Shown: positions 9,538 through 23,000 of the stretch, in pieces
How positions within the stretch are numbered: the stretch's first letter is position 1
Layout: each line of letters starts with the position of its first letter
NCBI GenBank assembly: GCA_964204605.1
Contig: OZ123195.1
Location: 1,798,001 to 1,862,000 of the forward strand
Reading direction: 5' to 3'
DNA from: UBA961 sp014191195
GTDB lineage: Bacteria > Bacteroidota > Ignavibacteria > Kapaibacteriales > UBA961
DNA length: 64,000 nt
Position numbers and translations under genes: made by a program
The notes under the pieces: model-generated
Told to the model about the DNA's origin: nothing
The model's database searches: none
The model's input: only the letters and a program-made list of their open reading frames with translations

Positions 9538-11553
9538 TTAATTACCGCCGGTTTCTACCGTAATTTCTACTGTTCTATTGTAAAACCTACCTTCTGGTAC
9601 ATCATTAGGATATTTTTTATATCCTGGAATTCCTTTTATTGATGTGGTTTTAAGTCCGATGGTATTACTAACAGTATTAGCTCTTTCTTGAGCCAATTGT
9701 CTATTTCTGTCTTCATTACCATAAATATCTGTTGCACCAACAATTGATATTGTAGCATCTTCAGGTATTTCTTTAATGATATTAGAAAGGAGTCTTGCAT
9801 TTCTTGGGTCTAAATATGCTCTATCAAAATCAAAGAGAATCAAAGAATATGTTTTTAATTGCTTTGTCCCTTTTTGCAAAGTATTCCTACTGATTCTGGC
9901 AGAAATATAGTCATAAGGTATATTCCAATATGCACTCATACTTCTACTAAGAGAATCAATGACATTAAATCTAAATATTACAGAATCTTTTGTTCTTGGA
10001 AGCATTGCAAAGTCTGGTTTCCATTCTAATATTGATTCTATTTGAAAAATACCATTGCTATCAAATTGATTTTGGCCAGATTCTGTAAAAATACTCGTGC
10101 TCCATTGTCTGATGCTTGGTCCAGAAACTATTTTAGGTTCGATTATTACTTTTGATGGACTAATTGCTCTTATTGTATCATTTAAGATAATTGTTTCGAA
10201 TGAAGATGGATCGCTTAAGATAAGTTCAACTCTTCTATTTTCTGCTTGGCCTTCTGGATACGAATTATTAGATGGATTTTCTGGAATTTCTCTGAAACTT
10301 ATACGTATTCTGTTTGGAGAAATATTCCATATATCTTTAAGATATGTAGCAATAGTTTCACTTCTTTGTTTACCTATTTCTTTATTGTTTTTTTCATTTC
10401 CAATTCCTGATGCACATCCACGAAGTTCAATTGATAATGCAGAATTATCTTTTAACTTCTTACCAGCCAGATTTATCGTATGATAATAACGTTCTATCGT
10501 TTGTAATGGAACTAATTCTTGTTCTGAGAATACTTGTGCTTGATATGTATTGAGCTGTTTATAACGTGATGGTAGAGATGATTGCATTTCATCAAAGAAA
10601 ATATATGGAAGAAGTGGTTGTGTTTCATAATGAACAATTTCTTCTACTTTTAAGGCAGATAATGGTTGTAATTGATTATTGATATAACCAGAAACCTTAA
10701 GTGAAACTGCTAATGGTGGAATTGGTTTAGGACTTATTACTATTGGTGGTGGTGGTGGTGGTGGTGGTGGTGGTGGCAATTGCAGGGTAATATCATTCCA
10801 TAAAACAGATATTCCACCTCTTAACTGTAAAGTATTCCATGCTAAAGTACCAGAGATAGAGCCCAAAGTTTGTAATACTGTTAATTCTGGACTTAAGAAT
10901 AAACTACCTTGATTATTTAATGGTATAGAATAATGAATACCTGCTTGTATCCCATGTATTAAGCTTGGTACTTCTGGAATTGAAGCACTAATTTCATTTC
11001 TAATCCTAGAACCATTTAAAAATGTTCCAGGAAATACTGTCTCTTTTTGATAAAAAGTTGCTGAAATAGGTATACCAAACCAATAACCTGCATCTATAGA
11101 TATATCTTTAACATTCAAACCAAATGATAATGAACCTGATAGTAGTGCAATACTAGTTTCTAAAGTATGTGTCAGTGTAGCAGTACTGATATTGCCATTA
11201 TTATTGACATATTGGATTTGTTCTGCGGTAAAGTCTGCCCCTATTCCATTAAAACCGGTTCTCAAACTAAGATAGGAAACTGTATTCAATCTCTTCTTTA
11301 TAAGAAATCCAGTACTACTACCTAAAGCTGATGTTGGATCATATATAGGACAACAGCTTGGTATTCCCGGAAACTTGCTAAAACCACCTGAATGAAATCC
11401 TGGTCCAATTCCGGTATATACACCATAAGATATATCGCTAGGTATTCGAATTGTATCTTGATTACTACTTTGCGCTTGTATATGTTGTTTTTGATTAAAA
11501 ATACTACATATAATGACACTTATCAGGAGAATATAGGATGGTTTTTTTAACAT
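9538..11553 (-). CDS. Outer-membrane protein with two OmpA-like domains and a polyproline linker (paralogue B)
   Basis: I chose the ATG at 11553 (671 residues) over the TTG at 11586 because it directly begins a signal peptide (MLKKPSYILLISVIICSIF). The layout copies the protein at 4495-6519: barrel-like N-terminal half with C-C-P motif (IPSCCPIY), first OmpA-type domain (FFDEMQS, NKEIGKQRSE, Q-A-E-N-R-R-V-E-L) and a second at the C-terminus (FDFDRAYLDP, ATDIYGNEDRN, R-T-V-E-I-T-V). Unlike its paralogue it has 11 consecutive prolines between barrel and first OmpA domain, probably a stiff periplasmic spacer. It is oriented oppositely to its paralogue, so the pair is not a simple tandem duplication. 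Confidence 0.85.
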   Translation of the reverse strand: MLKKPSYILLISVIICSIFNQKQHIQAQSSNQDTIRIPSDISYGVYTGIGPGFHSGGFSKFPGIPSCCPIYDPTSALGSSTGFLIKKRLNTVSYLSLRTGFNGIGADFTAEQIQYVNNNGNISTATLTHTLETSIALLSGSLSFGLNVKDISIDAGYWFGIPISATFYQKETVFPGTFLNGSRIRNEISASIPEVPSLIHGIQAGIHYSIPLNNQGSLFLSPELTVLQTLGSISGTLAWNTLQLRGGISVLWNDITLQLPPPPPPPPPPPIVISPKPIPPLAVSLKVSGYINNQLQPLSALKVEEIVHYETQPLLPYIFFDEMQSSLPSRYKQLNTYQAQVFSEQELVPLQTIERYYHTINLAGKKLKDNSALSIELRGCASGIGNEKNNKEIGKQRSETIATYLKDIWNISPNRIRISFREIPENPSNNSYPEGQAENRRVELILSDPSSFETIILNDTIRAISPSKVIIEPKIVSGPSIRQWSTSIFTESGQNQFDSNGIFQIESILEWKPDFAMLPRTKDSVIFRFNVIDSLSRSMSAYWNIPYDYISARISRNTLQKGTKQLKTYSLILFDFDRAYLDPRNARLLSNIIKEIPEDATISIVGATDIYGNEDRNRQLAQERANTVSNTIGLKTTSIKGIPGYKKYPNDVPEGRFYNRTVEITVETGGN
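10744..10776 (-). repeat. Eleven-unit TGG/CCA trinucleotide tract encoding polyproline
   Basis: Eleven perfect TGG units on the plus strand are read as CCA proline codons in the OmpA-type gene. Copy-number change would keep frame and alter linker length only. Confidence 0.95.
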
Positions 11554-11645
11554 GCTGTTGATAGCAGGAAAAGAAGTGTTAATCAAGAAAAATTCATCTT
11601 TTTTCTAAAAAGCATTAACAATTTACATTTTTTTTTCATGCAATA

Positions 11646-13895
11646 TTATCTATACTTAATAGTGCATTTTGCAAACCCTGCTTTGTCTGTAGTTCCTGAT
11701 TGTGTTAATATTATATATACTCCTTGTGGTACTATATTTCCAGAATCATCTTTACCATCCCAATTAATTAAGCCGCTTTTAGTAGACAATGATATTATTG
11801 GCATTCCAGATGGAGTAACTATATGTACGGCGCTTTCTGGTGCTAAGCCTTTAATTAATAATGTATTACCCGTATTTGGGTCAAAAGGCTGAGGATAGCA
11901 AGTTAATGATGAATAGTCAGTTTCTGGATTGATAATGGTTGTTTGTCCGATTAATAATCCTAATTCTGTACCTATATATACTTTCCCGGTTGCATTATCT
12001 AATGTAAGTGCTTTGATATCATTTGTTTCTAAGGGTGCATTAGACATATCTATCCTTTTTAGGATTTCTGTGCCATCTTCATTCAGTACATAGACACCAT
12101 TTGTAGTGGCTATCCATTTATTATTAACTGCATCTATTGCAATATCATTTACATTTAAGCTTGAAATAACAGATACTTTAACAATTGATGGATTTTTTCC
12201 TTGTAGGATAATTGATGGATTATAGATTGCATTTAATCCACCAGAAGACCCAATCCACAATACGCCATTATTATCTTTGACTATTACTTTGATGATATCA
12301 TCCAAAATATTAGAATTGCTTGTATTTAGTTTATTCCATATATCATCGTTTAAGTCTGCAGTGTTTTTATCATTAAAATATAAAAGTCCTAAACCATTTC
12401 TGCTGCCTAACCATTTTGTAGAATTATTATCAATGGCACAAACCGAATATTTTCTTTCAACAGGATTATATCCATTTTTATAAGAGCCAAATGTTCCATC
12501 TTTCTTTTTAAAAATTAAGACAGGTCCAATTTCTCCTGCATCATCATAATTTGGAAACCATACTGTACCATTTCTATCTTCGGCTGCCTTGCCTGTAACT
12601 ACATATCCACCGCCACCAATACCTAATAATGGAGAATTTGTAGTATTATACACAGTATAAGTAAAACTTGTATCTGAATTAGACTTGGCTTGAACAATTC
12701 CACCACCCCAATTGCTTAGCCATATACTGCCATCACTCATAGCACTAGCTTTGTGAAAACCATTAAATGCAAAGTCGGGATTGGTTGTATTAGAAAAGTT
12801 TTTCCACATATTATCCCCAAATGTGTAAAACCCTTGGGGTCTGTCATCTTGGGCTCCCGACCACAGATAACCATTAGAACTAATGGCTAAGAATAGAAAT
12901 AGATTTGACTTTGGCGAATTGGGAATATATTTTTCTGATGTACTATTTTTTAAGATAATAATGCCACCAGATTTTAGTGACAGAATTGAAGTATTATCTG
13001 AACTTGAGCTATGTCCAGTTAGCATACCATGATTATCTGAACCTTGAATTACTTGATTATCATCAAGAGCATATACTTGAATATCATCTCCATAAACTAC
13101 ACGATTCCCCTGCAAGCTGATACTATTAATTTTTTGATTTCCTTTGGTATCAATTAATGTACATATTCCATTTTGATAAGTACTGATACCTTTTACAGTT
13201 GCTAAATAGAGTATATCATCTTTTACAATAGAGCCAATTAATGAAGAGTCTGCCAAGCCATTTTTGGTATATACTGTCCATTTTTCAGATTCTCTCATAG
13301 AAGTTACACCCATCCAAATTTTACCAGCCCCCTTTTCTGTTGTAACCCACAATGTATCTTTAATTGTTTGTAATGATGTAATTGCAGTACCTTGAGTTAT
13401 AGTTCCGATTTTTTCTACATAGTCTCCAGGAGCATAATTTTGGTCATAAGAAATAAGGCCAAAATCTCCACCTATAAAAATTGCTTTTGAAGTAAAAAAA
13501 AAGCATTTAATCCTCTTTTTAGGTAGAGAATTAGTGCTTTTAATATCTGTTATATGTTTCCACGTTTGAGAAGTAAAATCAAGAATATCTATACTTCCAT
13601 CGGAAGCACCTACCCATAATTGTTTTTTTAATGAATCAAATCCTAATGCTGATATATCAGAGCTAAGCAATCCATTATTGGTTCTATATATAGAAACTGA
13701 ATCCTTATCATCTTTTATAATTAAACCACCACTAGTTCCTATACATATTGATTTCATAGATGGAATAAATAAGGCCACATTTGTTGAATATAGCGATGTC
13801 TCTATAGTCCATTTTGATACATCAATAGTCTGAGATTGCAGTATATAGCATTGCAATGCAATTAGACATACTATGATAAAACTACATATCTTCAT
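11646..13895 (-). CDS. Secreted two-component-regulator-type beta-propeller protein with FlgD/T9SS-like C-terminus
   Basis: The ATG at 13895 is preferred to the TTG at 13904, since it begins the signal peptide MKICSFIIVCLIALQCYILQ; this gives 749 residues. Residues about 25-660 consist of repeated blades with W-x-G-T/S-x-x-G-[LI] (IWIGSSGG, KVYIGTELGL, LWVGASDG), the 'reg_prop' type seen in sensor periplasmic domains. Here there is no kinase or membrane helix. The C-terminal 85 residues are FlgD-Ig-like (CYPQPFDPN, INWDGKDDSG, PQGVYI), a common T9SS sorting module in this lineage. It is probably a secreted or surface protein of unknown ligand, separated from the giant gene by a terminator. 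Confidence 0.83.
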   Translation of the reverse strand: MKICSFIIVCLIALQCYILQSQTIDVSKWTIETSLYSTNVALFIPSMKSICIGTSGGLIIKDDKDSVSIYRTNNGLLSSDISALGFDSLKKQLWVGASDGSIDILDFTSQTWKHITDIKSTNSLPKKRIKCFFFTSKAIFIGGDFGLISYDQNYAPGDYVEKIGTITQGTAITSLQTIKDTLWVTTEKGAGKIWMGVTSMRESEKWTVYTKNGLADSSLIGSIVKDDILYLATVKGISTYQNGICTLIDTKGNQKINSISLQGNRVVYGDDIQVYALDDNQVIQGSDNHGMLTGHSSSSDNTSILSLKSGGIIILKNSTSEKYIPNSPKSNLFLFLAISSNGYLWSGAQDDRPQGFYTFGDNMWKNFSNTTNPDFAFNGFHKASAMSDGSIWLSNWGGGIVQAKSNSDTSFTYTVYNTTNSPLLGIGGGGYVVTGKAAEDRNGTVWFPNYDDAGEIGPVLIFKKKDGTFGSYKNGYNPVERKYSVCAIDNNSTKWLGSRNGLGLLYFNDKNTADLNDDIWNKLNTSNSNILDDIIKVIVKDNNGVLWIGSSGGLNAIYNPSIILQGKNPSIVKVSVISSLNVNDIAIDAVNNKWIATTNGVYVLNEDGTEILKRIDMSNAPLETNDIKALTLDNATGKVYIGTELGLLIGQTTIINPETDYSSLTCYPQPFDPNTGNTLLIKGLAPESAVHIVTPSGMPIISLSTKSGLINWDGKDDSGNIVPQGVYIILTQSGTTDKAGFAKCTIKYR

Positions 13896-13975
13896 AGAAC
13901 ACAATCATTTTGTCATTATTTACTGGAAATATATATGTTTTTCGCTATATACATTAATTGTACATTTTGGTATAT

Positions 13976-14006
13976 AAAAAAAAAGGCCACCGAAGTGGCC
14001 TTTTTT
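13976..14006. terminator. Rho-independent terminator ending the giant gene
   Basis: GGCCAC-cgaa-GTGGCC (13985-14000) is flanked by an A-run on the left and T6 on the right. On the minus strand it sits 10 bp after the stop of the giant gene and before the propeller gene, so the two are separate transcription units. Confidence 0.92.
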
Positions 14007-14016
14007 GATAAAAAGA

Positions 14017-17000
14017 TTACCTAGATACTTGTCTCCAAACACCGCCTGAGTAAACAAAAATTGCAACTTCGTTGTCAAAAGTTGTATGATTAAAAAAATC
14101 TTGTTCAAGATCACAAACAACATAAATGATTGTTCCTTCTGTTCCTGCACTGAAAGTAGCACTGTTCAATGCGTCAGCAGCACCTGTAAATCTATACACT
14201 AAGGCATTTCCATCTATTAGGTTATTTGTATTTACTGAAACAATTTCACCTTTTAGTCTAGAGCCAGATTCTAAGTATAATGAACCTTCTGTTACTTTTA
14301 CAGCAACTCCAAGAGTAGTTGTATTTTTAAATTCAGCAGCAATTGCATTTGCATGATTAACTACTGCATATAAAGCACCACCAGCTGTTGAGCCATTAGC
14401 AATTGCCGATAGCGCAATACCAGTAGTAGCTGTAGTTTCAAATGTAGAAATACCATTAGTTACGCTAATATTTTGAGCAGCTGCTCCGGTAACTGTTAAA
14501 CTACCTGCTAAATTCAAACCACCTGTATTTAGGAAGTCTGTATTTACATTACCAATATTTACAATTGGATCATCTGTCATATCAAGAGTACTTGATATTG
14601 ATGCAGTACCAGTAAATGTAGCATTCCCTGCTTGTAATGTTCCAACAGTACTATTACCAGCACTAAGATTTCCGCCAACTGTTAAATTGTTGGAAATATT
14701 TGGAGAACCTGTTATTGTAATTGTAGAACCTGCTAATGTTAGATTATTAGCAGTATTACCGATACTTGTATTACCTCTGGTTGCAGAAACTGGATCTGTA
14801 TTGATATTAGTATTACCTTCTACAACCATACCATCTTGTGCTATATTCATACCACCATCAGTAAGATTTAATGCTCTTCCAGCTCCAGCATTTCCAGCTG
14901 TAATTGTTGGGAATGAAGCACCACCAGAATTTGAAGCTGCTATTGCAATTGCATCATTACCACCATTCATGATAGATCTGCCAGTAAATGTAGTAATACC
15001 TGTAACATCAATATTTGCATCATTTAATGTTAAATTTCCAGTAGTGTTTGTTACAATACCACGGATATCAGCATTACTTGTAGCTGTAATATTTCCAGTT
15101 ACATTTGCACTTCCAGTGATATTTGCACCACCAGCACTAACAACTAATCCATCTGCTAAAGTTAAACCACCAGATGCAGAGAAGTCTGTACCAGCAGCAC
15201 CAATATTTTCTATTCTTTGATTTGCTTTATCCATAACACCAGATACTGTTGCATTACCAGTTACATTTAATGTACTTGATAATGTTGTTGCACCAGTTAC
15301 TGCTAATGTACTACCAAGTGATGTTGCACCAGATACTGTTGCATTTCCGCCAACAACTAAGTTAGTTGATACTGTTTCTGAACCTGTTACTGTTGCATCA
15401 CCAGCTACATTTAAAGTACTTGATAATGTTGTTGCACCAGTTACTGCTAATGTACTACCAAGTGATGTTGCACCAGATACAGTTCCAGTTCCACCAACAC
15501 TTAAGTTAGTTGATACTGTTTCTGAACCTGTTACTGTTGCATCACCAGCTACATTTAAAGTACTTGATAATGTTGTTGCACCAGTTACTGCTAATGTACT
15601 ACCAAGTGATGTTGCACCAGTTACTGTTCCAGTTCCACCAACACTTAAGTTAGTTGATACTGTTTCTGAACCTGTTACTGTTGCATTACCAGCTACATTT
15701 AATGTACTTGATAATGTTGTTGCACCTGAGATATTAGCACCACCAGCACTTACTGTTAAACCACCTGCTGTAATTGTTGCACCGCCAGCACTTACTGTCA
15801 AACCACCAGAAGTAATTGTTACTGCTTCTGCGAAAGTAGAAGTACCATCAGATACATTTAAACCTATACCAGCTGCATTAGAGTTTGCAATTTCTAATGT
15901 AGCATTTGTATTACTATTATTTGATGCATTTAATGCTGATCCTGTTGTAGCAGATGCGGTTATTGCTCTTCCAGTACTAGAATTTGTTGCAGACAATGCA
16001 GATGCAGCAGTGGCACTACTAAATGTAGTTGAACCCGCTGTAAATGTTCCTGTTGTGCTTAAATTTCCAGTAATAGTTGCATTACCACCTACTGTTAAAT
16101 CACTAGCGGCGCCTGATAAAGTTAGATCTCCAGTCAATGTAACATCATCTGTAATTGCAACAACTCCTGTTGAATTACTGATAACTCCACGAGCATCTAA
16201 TGTTCCAGTTAAGGTTGCATTACCTGTTACGGTTGTTGCACCATTAATGCCAACAGTAATACCTGTTAAAGATAATGCATCGTTATTATTACCAATTGTT
16301 GTTGCTCCATCAGAAGCACCAATATTAATTGTTGTTGCTCCATTTACATCGAATGTACTTGCATTTATTGTTGCAAGATTAGCTACATTACCAATTGTTG
16401 TTGCACCTGCTGATGCACCTGTATTTATTGTAGTTGCACCACTAATAGATGCACCACCAGTTGTTGTAGTTCCACCATTAAATGTTGCTGCTCCAGTAAC
16501 TAATGCTGTTCCACCAACACTTAAATTATTAGATACTGTTTCTGAGCCAATTACATTAGTTGCACCAGTAATAGTTGTTGGGCCAGTAACATTAAGTAAT
16601 ACTGATGGATTAACTGTTATTGTAGTACCATTAATTGTACTTGCTGAACCAGCACCTACAGTTAAACCACCTGCTGTGATTGTAGCACCACCTGAAGTAA
16701 CTGTTAAACCGGATGCAATTGTACCAGTTCCACCAACATTTAAGTTAGATGTTACTGATTCTGTACCAGTTACAGTTGTATTTCCTGTAATTGTTGTTGT
16801 ACCATTAATACCAACTGTAGTGCCTGTTAATGTTAAAGCTTGAGTAGAATTACCAATTGATGTAGTTCCATCGCCGTTTGTTGTATTTATTGTTGTGGCG
16901 CCATTAACATCTAAACCACCATTAAGTGCTGAAGCACCAGTTACAGTTGTTGTTCCAGTAACTGCTAATGTATTATTAAGAGTTGTTGCGCCTGTGATAT

Positions 17001-20000
17001 TAGCACCACCAGCACTTACTGTTAAACCACCTGCTGTAATTGTTGCACCACCAGAAGTAACTGTTAATCCAGTATTAACTGTTGCATTGCCACCAACACT
17101 TAAGTTAGATGTCACTGTTTCAGAACCTGTTACTGTTGTTGCACCTGTAATACTTACATCACCACTTGCTGTGATTGCATTTCCGCCACCAGAATTTGTT
17201 ACAGATAATACTGTTGCTGTACCAGAATTAGATGCTAGTATAGTTGCATTTGTATTACTTGCATTTGAAGCAATAATTGCATTACCAGTAATTGCTGTTC
17301 CTGTAAATGCATGGCCAGTGCCACCACCAGTTACTGTAGCCGATAGTACAGAATTTGGACTAGTTACAGTTCCTGAGTGTGCTGTAGTTCCAGAAGTTAA
17401 TGTACCTGTTACACTTAAATTTCCGCTAACAGTTGCATTGCCAGCTACAGTTGCTGTACCACCAACACTTAAGTTAGTTGTTACTGTTTCTGAACCTGTT
17501 ACTGTAGTTGCACCAGTAATACCAACTGTTGTACCATTTAAGGTTAATGTACCAGTATTACCAATTGTTGTATTTGCTGCACCAGTTGCATTGATATTTG
17601 TTGCACCTACTACTGTGGTTGCACCTGTAATACTTACTGGACCAGTTGCTGTGATTGCATTACCTGCACCTGTATTTGATACTGATAATGTTGTTGTATT
17701 TCCAGCTGCTGTTGCTAATATCGCATTACCACCATTAACTGTAGTACCTGTATTTGAGAAGGTTGCTGTAGGTTGTTGATCAGTTGCTGTTGCAACAAGT
17801 GCTTTACCACTATTGGATGTCAAGGTTAAGCCTGTGCTTGCACCTGGAAGAGTATTATCTGAATTTGTTATCGTTACTGTTGACAATGCTGCTGCATTAG
17901 ATGCAAATGTTGATGCACTTGATACTGCACCACCTACTGCTAATGCACCACTTACTGTCTCTGATCCACTTACTGTTGTATTACCGGCTACAGTTAATGT
18001 ACTTGATAATATTGTTGCACCAGTTACCTGTGCTAGACCACCAACACTTAAGTTAGTTGTTACTGATTCTGAACCAGTTACTGTCGTAAATCCTGTAATT
18101 GTTGTTGTGCCAGTAATACCTACTGTTGTACCATTTAAGGTTAATGTACCAGTATTACCAATTGTTGTATTTGCTGCACCAGTTGCATTGATATTTGTTG
18201 CACCTACTACTGTGGTTGCACCTGTAATATTTGTTGCACCTGTAATATCTGTTGCATCTGTGATCGTTACATTTCCAGATGAATTACTGATAACGCCTTG
18301 TGCATTTAATGTACTTGCTAATGTTGTTGCGCCGGTTACATTTAATGTATTACCAAGTGATGTTGCACCTGTAACTGTTCCAGTTCCACCTACACTTAAG
18401 TTAGTTGTTACTGTTTCTGAACCTGTTACTGTGGTGTTACCTGTAATACTTACAGGACCACTTGCTGTGATTGAATTACCTGCACCTGAATTAGTAATCA
18501 TTACTGTTGGCTCACTACCTGAACTTGTAGCTACAATTGCTCTACCTGACAGCGCTTCTGCATTAAATGCATGGCCTGTATCATTTGGATCTGCTGTATT
18601 ATCTGTATTTACTGCTCTTAAAGCATAACCACCATTTGTTGGTCTTGTAAATACTGTAGTTGCTGCTGTTAATGTACCAGTTACACTCAAATTTCCACCA
18701 ACTGTTGTATTACCAGTTATACTTGCATTGCCACCAACTGATAAATCACTTCCAGTACCAAGAGTTACATCACCACCACCTGTTACAGATATACCACCAC
18801 CTGTTACACTGATTGCTGTACTTGCTGCGCCTCTTGTATTTTTAAATAATGCTGTTGGAAATCCTGGTGCGAATGTATCATCATTTTCTACTCTTAATGC
18901 TGTTTGAACATAAGATGTGGCGCCATCAACATCATAACCTAATATTGTTTGACCTAATGGTACACTTAATGCAACTCCACCAGTAATTAAGTTACGTAAT
19001 TCAGCTGCTACTGCATTTGCATTGTTAACTGTTGCACCAATTGCACCACCAGCTTGTGCTGAATTTGCATTAACTTCAAAAGCATAGGTTGATTCATTTG
19101 TATTAGGTACTTGTGAAACAACTGATAATACTGCTCCACCACCAGCAGTTAGACGTGTAAATTCTACAAGTGGTTGTGAAGATGAAGCTGCTGCTGCACC
19201 TTGACTAATTGTAAATGCACGTGAATTATTATTTGAGCTATTTGAAACAATGTCCAAAACATTTCCAGAACTGCTGCTACCAGTATTATTTATTGATACA
19301 TTCGAATTAACTGGATCGACTTTAAAGAAATCTTGAGTAGTTACAGATATTTTTGGTCCAACAACAAAGTTTCCTGTTGTTGAATTATAATACATTCTTG
19401 TTCTTGAAGTTTGATTATCTGTACCGATAATTAAACCACTCATTGTTCCACCACCAGTTATACCTGCATGGTTTAGTTCATTTCCTAATTGGAATAATGG
19501 AATATTATTTCCGGAAACTGTAGTCCCTTCTAAGTAGCTGTTAACCTGTACATTACCAAATGTTTGTAATGCATATTTGCCAGCTGCTCCACTATTTGCA
19601 ATTCTTACTGTAGAATAATCTGCTTTTGCTGTTCCAGAGCCATTATCATTACTGCTTGTAATGTTCATTGCTCTTGCATTTGTAGATCCAGTATTTGTAT
19701 TATTTATCGTAGATGAATATCCTGTATTTGCTGATGATACTTCTAATGCTGTACCATTTGCACCTGTTGCTAATGAACTGATTGAAACAGCTGGGGCAAC
19801 ACTTGTTGTGCTTGTACGGCTTACTGTCAAACCTGTACCAACACCTGTTTGATTTACTGTTACACCTACATTTGGTGCAGTAGAATTAGCATTTACAACA
19901 ACAACATTATTTGTGCTATTGCTGATTGTTGTTAAACCAGTGATTGTTGTTGGAGCTGTTACACCAAGTGCATTACCAACCATTGTAATTGAATTAGATG

Positions 20001-23000
20001 CATTACCAATCGTTGTATTTCCTTCTGAAGCACCATCATTAATAGTTGTTACACCATTAATATTTGTTGCGCCATTTACATTATTGGTTGTTCCTGTTAC
20101 TGTATTGGTTGTTCCTGTAATTGTTACATTACCTGTATTTCCAATTATTGTATTGGCTGCGCCTGATGCATTAATATTTGTTGCACCAACTACAGTTGCA
20201 CCACCATTTACATTTGCACTTCCTGTTATAGTTGCATTCCCACCAACACTTAAGTTTGTCGAAACTGTTTCACTTCCAGATACTGTTGCATTTCCGCCAA
20301 CAACTAAATCACTTCCAGCACCAAGTGTTAAATCACTTCCGCCACTTAGTGACACATTGCCACTAGTTACAGATAATGCATTTTGTGTGGTATTTGCATT
20401 AGCAATAGCTACTGTAGGACTTGTTGCACTATTATTTGAGGCATTAATTGCTGTTCCAGTAACTGCAATTGCTCTAAATCCAGTACCAGCTGCTGTGTTT
20501 TCTGCTGTTAATGTATTACCAGCTGTATTGCTTGTGAATACTGTTTGAAGCGCTTGTAATGTACCACCAACACTCAGATTTCCAGTAACTGTTTGATTTC
20601 CAGCAACTGTAGTTAAACCTGATGATGTAATTGTAGTATTTGTTGCATTTATTGTCACATTACCTGTATTACCAATGGAGGTATTACCTGCACCAGTTGT
20701 ATTAATAGAAGTATTTCCAGTAACTGTTGTTACACCTGTTAAAGTTGTTGGACCATTTACTGCTAAACTTGTATTTAAGGTAGTTGCGCCTGTATTTACT
20801 AATGTACCTGTTAATGTAGTATTTCCACTTACAGTTAAATCACTAGTACCACCATTGATATCATTCACGATATTCACATCACCTATTGCTTTTAAAGCAG
20901 TACCTGAAACATGAAGATTGTGTAAGTCTAATGTTGCTGCTGTTGGGCTATTATTATCGCCTTCGATTGCAGAACCAGTAATTGCAGTTGCCTTGATTGC
21001 TTCGCCTGTACCTGCATTATCATTATTATTTACAATTAAGGTATTAGTATTTAAAGCACTTGTTGTTGCAGTAGTTGTTCCATTTATAACATTTGTACCA
21101 TTAATTGTATTTGTTGTACCATTAATTGTAACATTGCCAGTATTTCCAATAGTTGTATTTGAAGCACCTGTTGTATTGATATTTGTTGTACCACTAACAG
21201 CTACTGTACCACCTATCATAGTTAATGTATTGCCGGTATTTCCAATAGTTGTATTACCTTCTGCAGCACCATCATTAATAGTAGTTACACCATTAATATT
21301 TGTTGCGCCATTAACTGTATTTGTTGTACCTGTAATTGTAACATTACCTGTATTACCAATTAAAGTATTTGCATTGCCTGTTGTATTTATTGAAGTAGCA
21401 CCTGTTACACCAACAGTAGCACCTGTTACAGTTACACCGCCTGTTACATTACCAATCGAAGTACTATTTGTACCAGTTGTATTAACATTCGTTGTTCCTG
21501 TAATGGTATTTGTTGTACCTGTAATAACATTTGATGTACCGCTTAATGTATTTGTACCACCATTCAATGACACTGTCGATAAGCTATTACCAATTTGAGT
21601 AGCAGCTGCACCAGAAGTATTAATTGTTGTTGCGCCCAATACATTTGTTGCGCCAGATACGCTAACATTTGTACCAGCAACTGTTACATTGCCTGTATTT
21701 CCAATATTAGTATTTCCAGCACCAGCAGTATTTATTGAAGTATTTCCAGTAACTGTTGTTACGCCATTAACACCTACTGTATTACCTGTTAATGTTAATG
21801 CATCAGCTGTATTACCAATAGTTGTTATGCCATCATTAGCTGTTGAATTTATTGTTGTAGCACCATTTACATCAAATGTTGTTGAATTAACATTCACGGC
21901 ATTATTCAAATTACCAATGTTTGTATTACCACTATTTGATGCCACATTAATTGATGCACCACCAATTGAGGTGATTCCACCATTAAATGTTGCAGCGCCT
22001 GTTAATGTAGTATTTCCAGTTACATTTGCTGTTCCACCAACACTTAAGTTAGATGTTACTGATTCTGTTCCTGTTACTGTGGTATTACCATTAATATTTA
22101 CATTGGAGCCTATTAATGTTAATGAATTACCACTATTACCAATTGATGTATTTCCTCCAGCAACTGTATTTAATGTCAGTGTATTACCACGAATATCAGT
22201 TACATTACTTACATTACCAATTGATGTATTTCCTCCAGCAACTGTATTTAATGTAAGTGCATTACCACGAATATCAGTTGTATTAGCATGATTTCCGATT
22301 TTGGTTGCACCTGCTCCTGCAGCTGTTGCACGGTTGATATTAGCATCACCTTGAACTTCTAATGCTGGAGCACCACCTGTTCCTGTATAGGCTTCTATTC
22401 CTTCACGTGTGATTGTTAATCCAGTATTTACAATAAGGCCACCATCAATCACTGCTCCACTCGCTGTAACTAACAATTGATTATTTAATGTTGTGATACC
22501 ATTAACTGTTGTTGGTCCGTTGACTAATAAACTAGTATTAAGTGTAGTAGCACCAGTGTTAACCAATGTGCCTGTAACTGTTTCATTACCTGTTACTGTA
22601 GTATTACCTACTATACCTGTTGCACCTGTGATTGTAGTTACACCATTAATACCTACTGTATTACCAGACATTGTTAATGTATTAGAACCATTACCAATTG
22701 TGGTATTGCCTTCTGAAGCACCATTATTGATTGTTGTTATACCATTAACATCTAATGTATTATTTACTGTAGTTGCGCCATTTAATGTTGTAGCACCTGT
22801 GACTGTGGTTGTACCACCTACACTTAAATTGCTACCTGCATTTAATGTTACATTACCACCAGTTACTTGGATTGCATTACCACCTACACCAGCATTTTTA
22901 GCAACAATTGCTGCTTGAGTTGTGCTTGTATTAGATGCATCAACTGCATTACCTGTGGCTGATACTGCTTGGAATGCTTTTCCTGTTCCTGTATTCTCTG

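Noticed and set aside
11638..11892. 84-codon plus-strand frame beginning near 11638
   Set aside because: Fully antisense to the sorting domain of the propeller gene.
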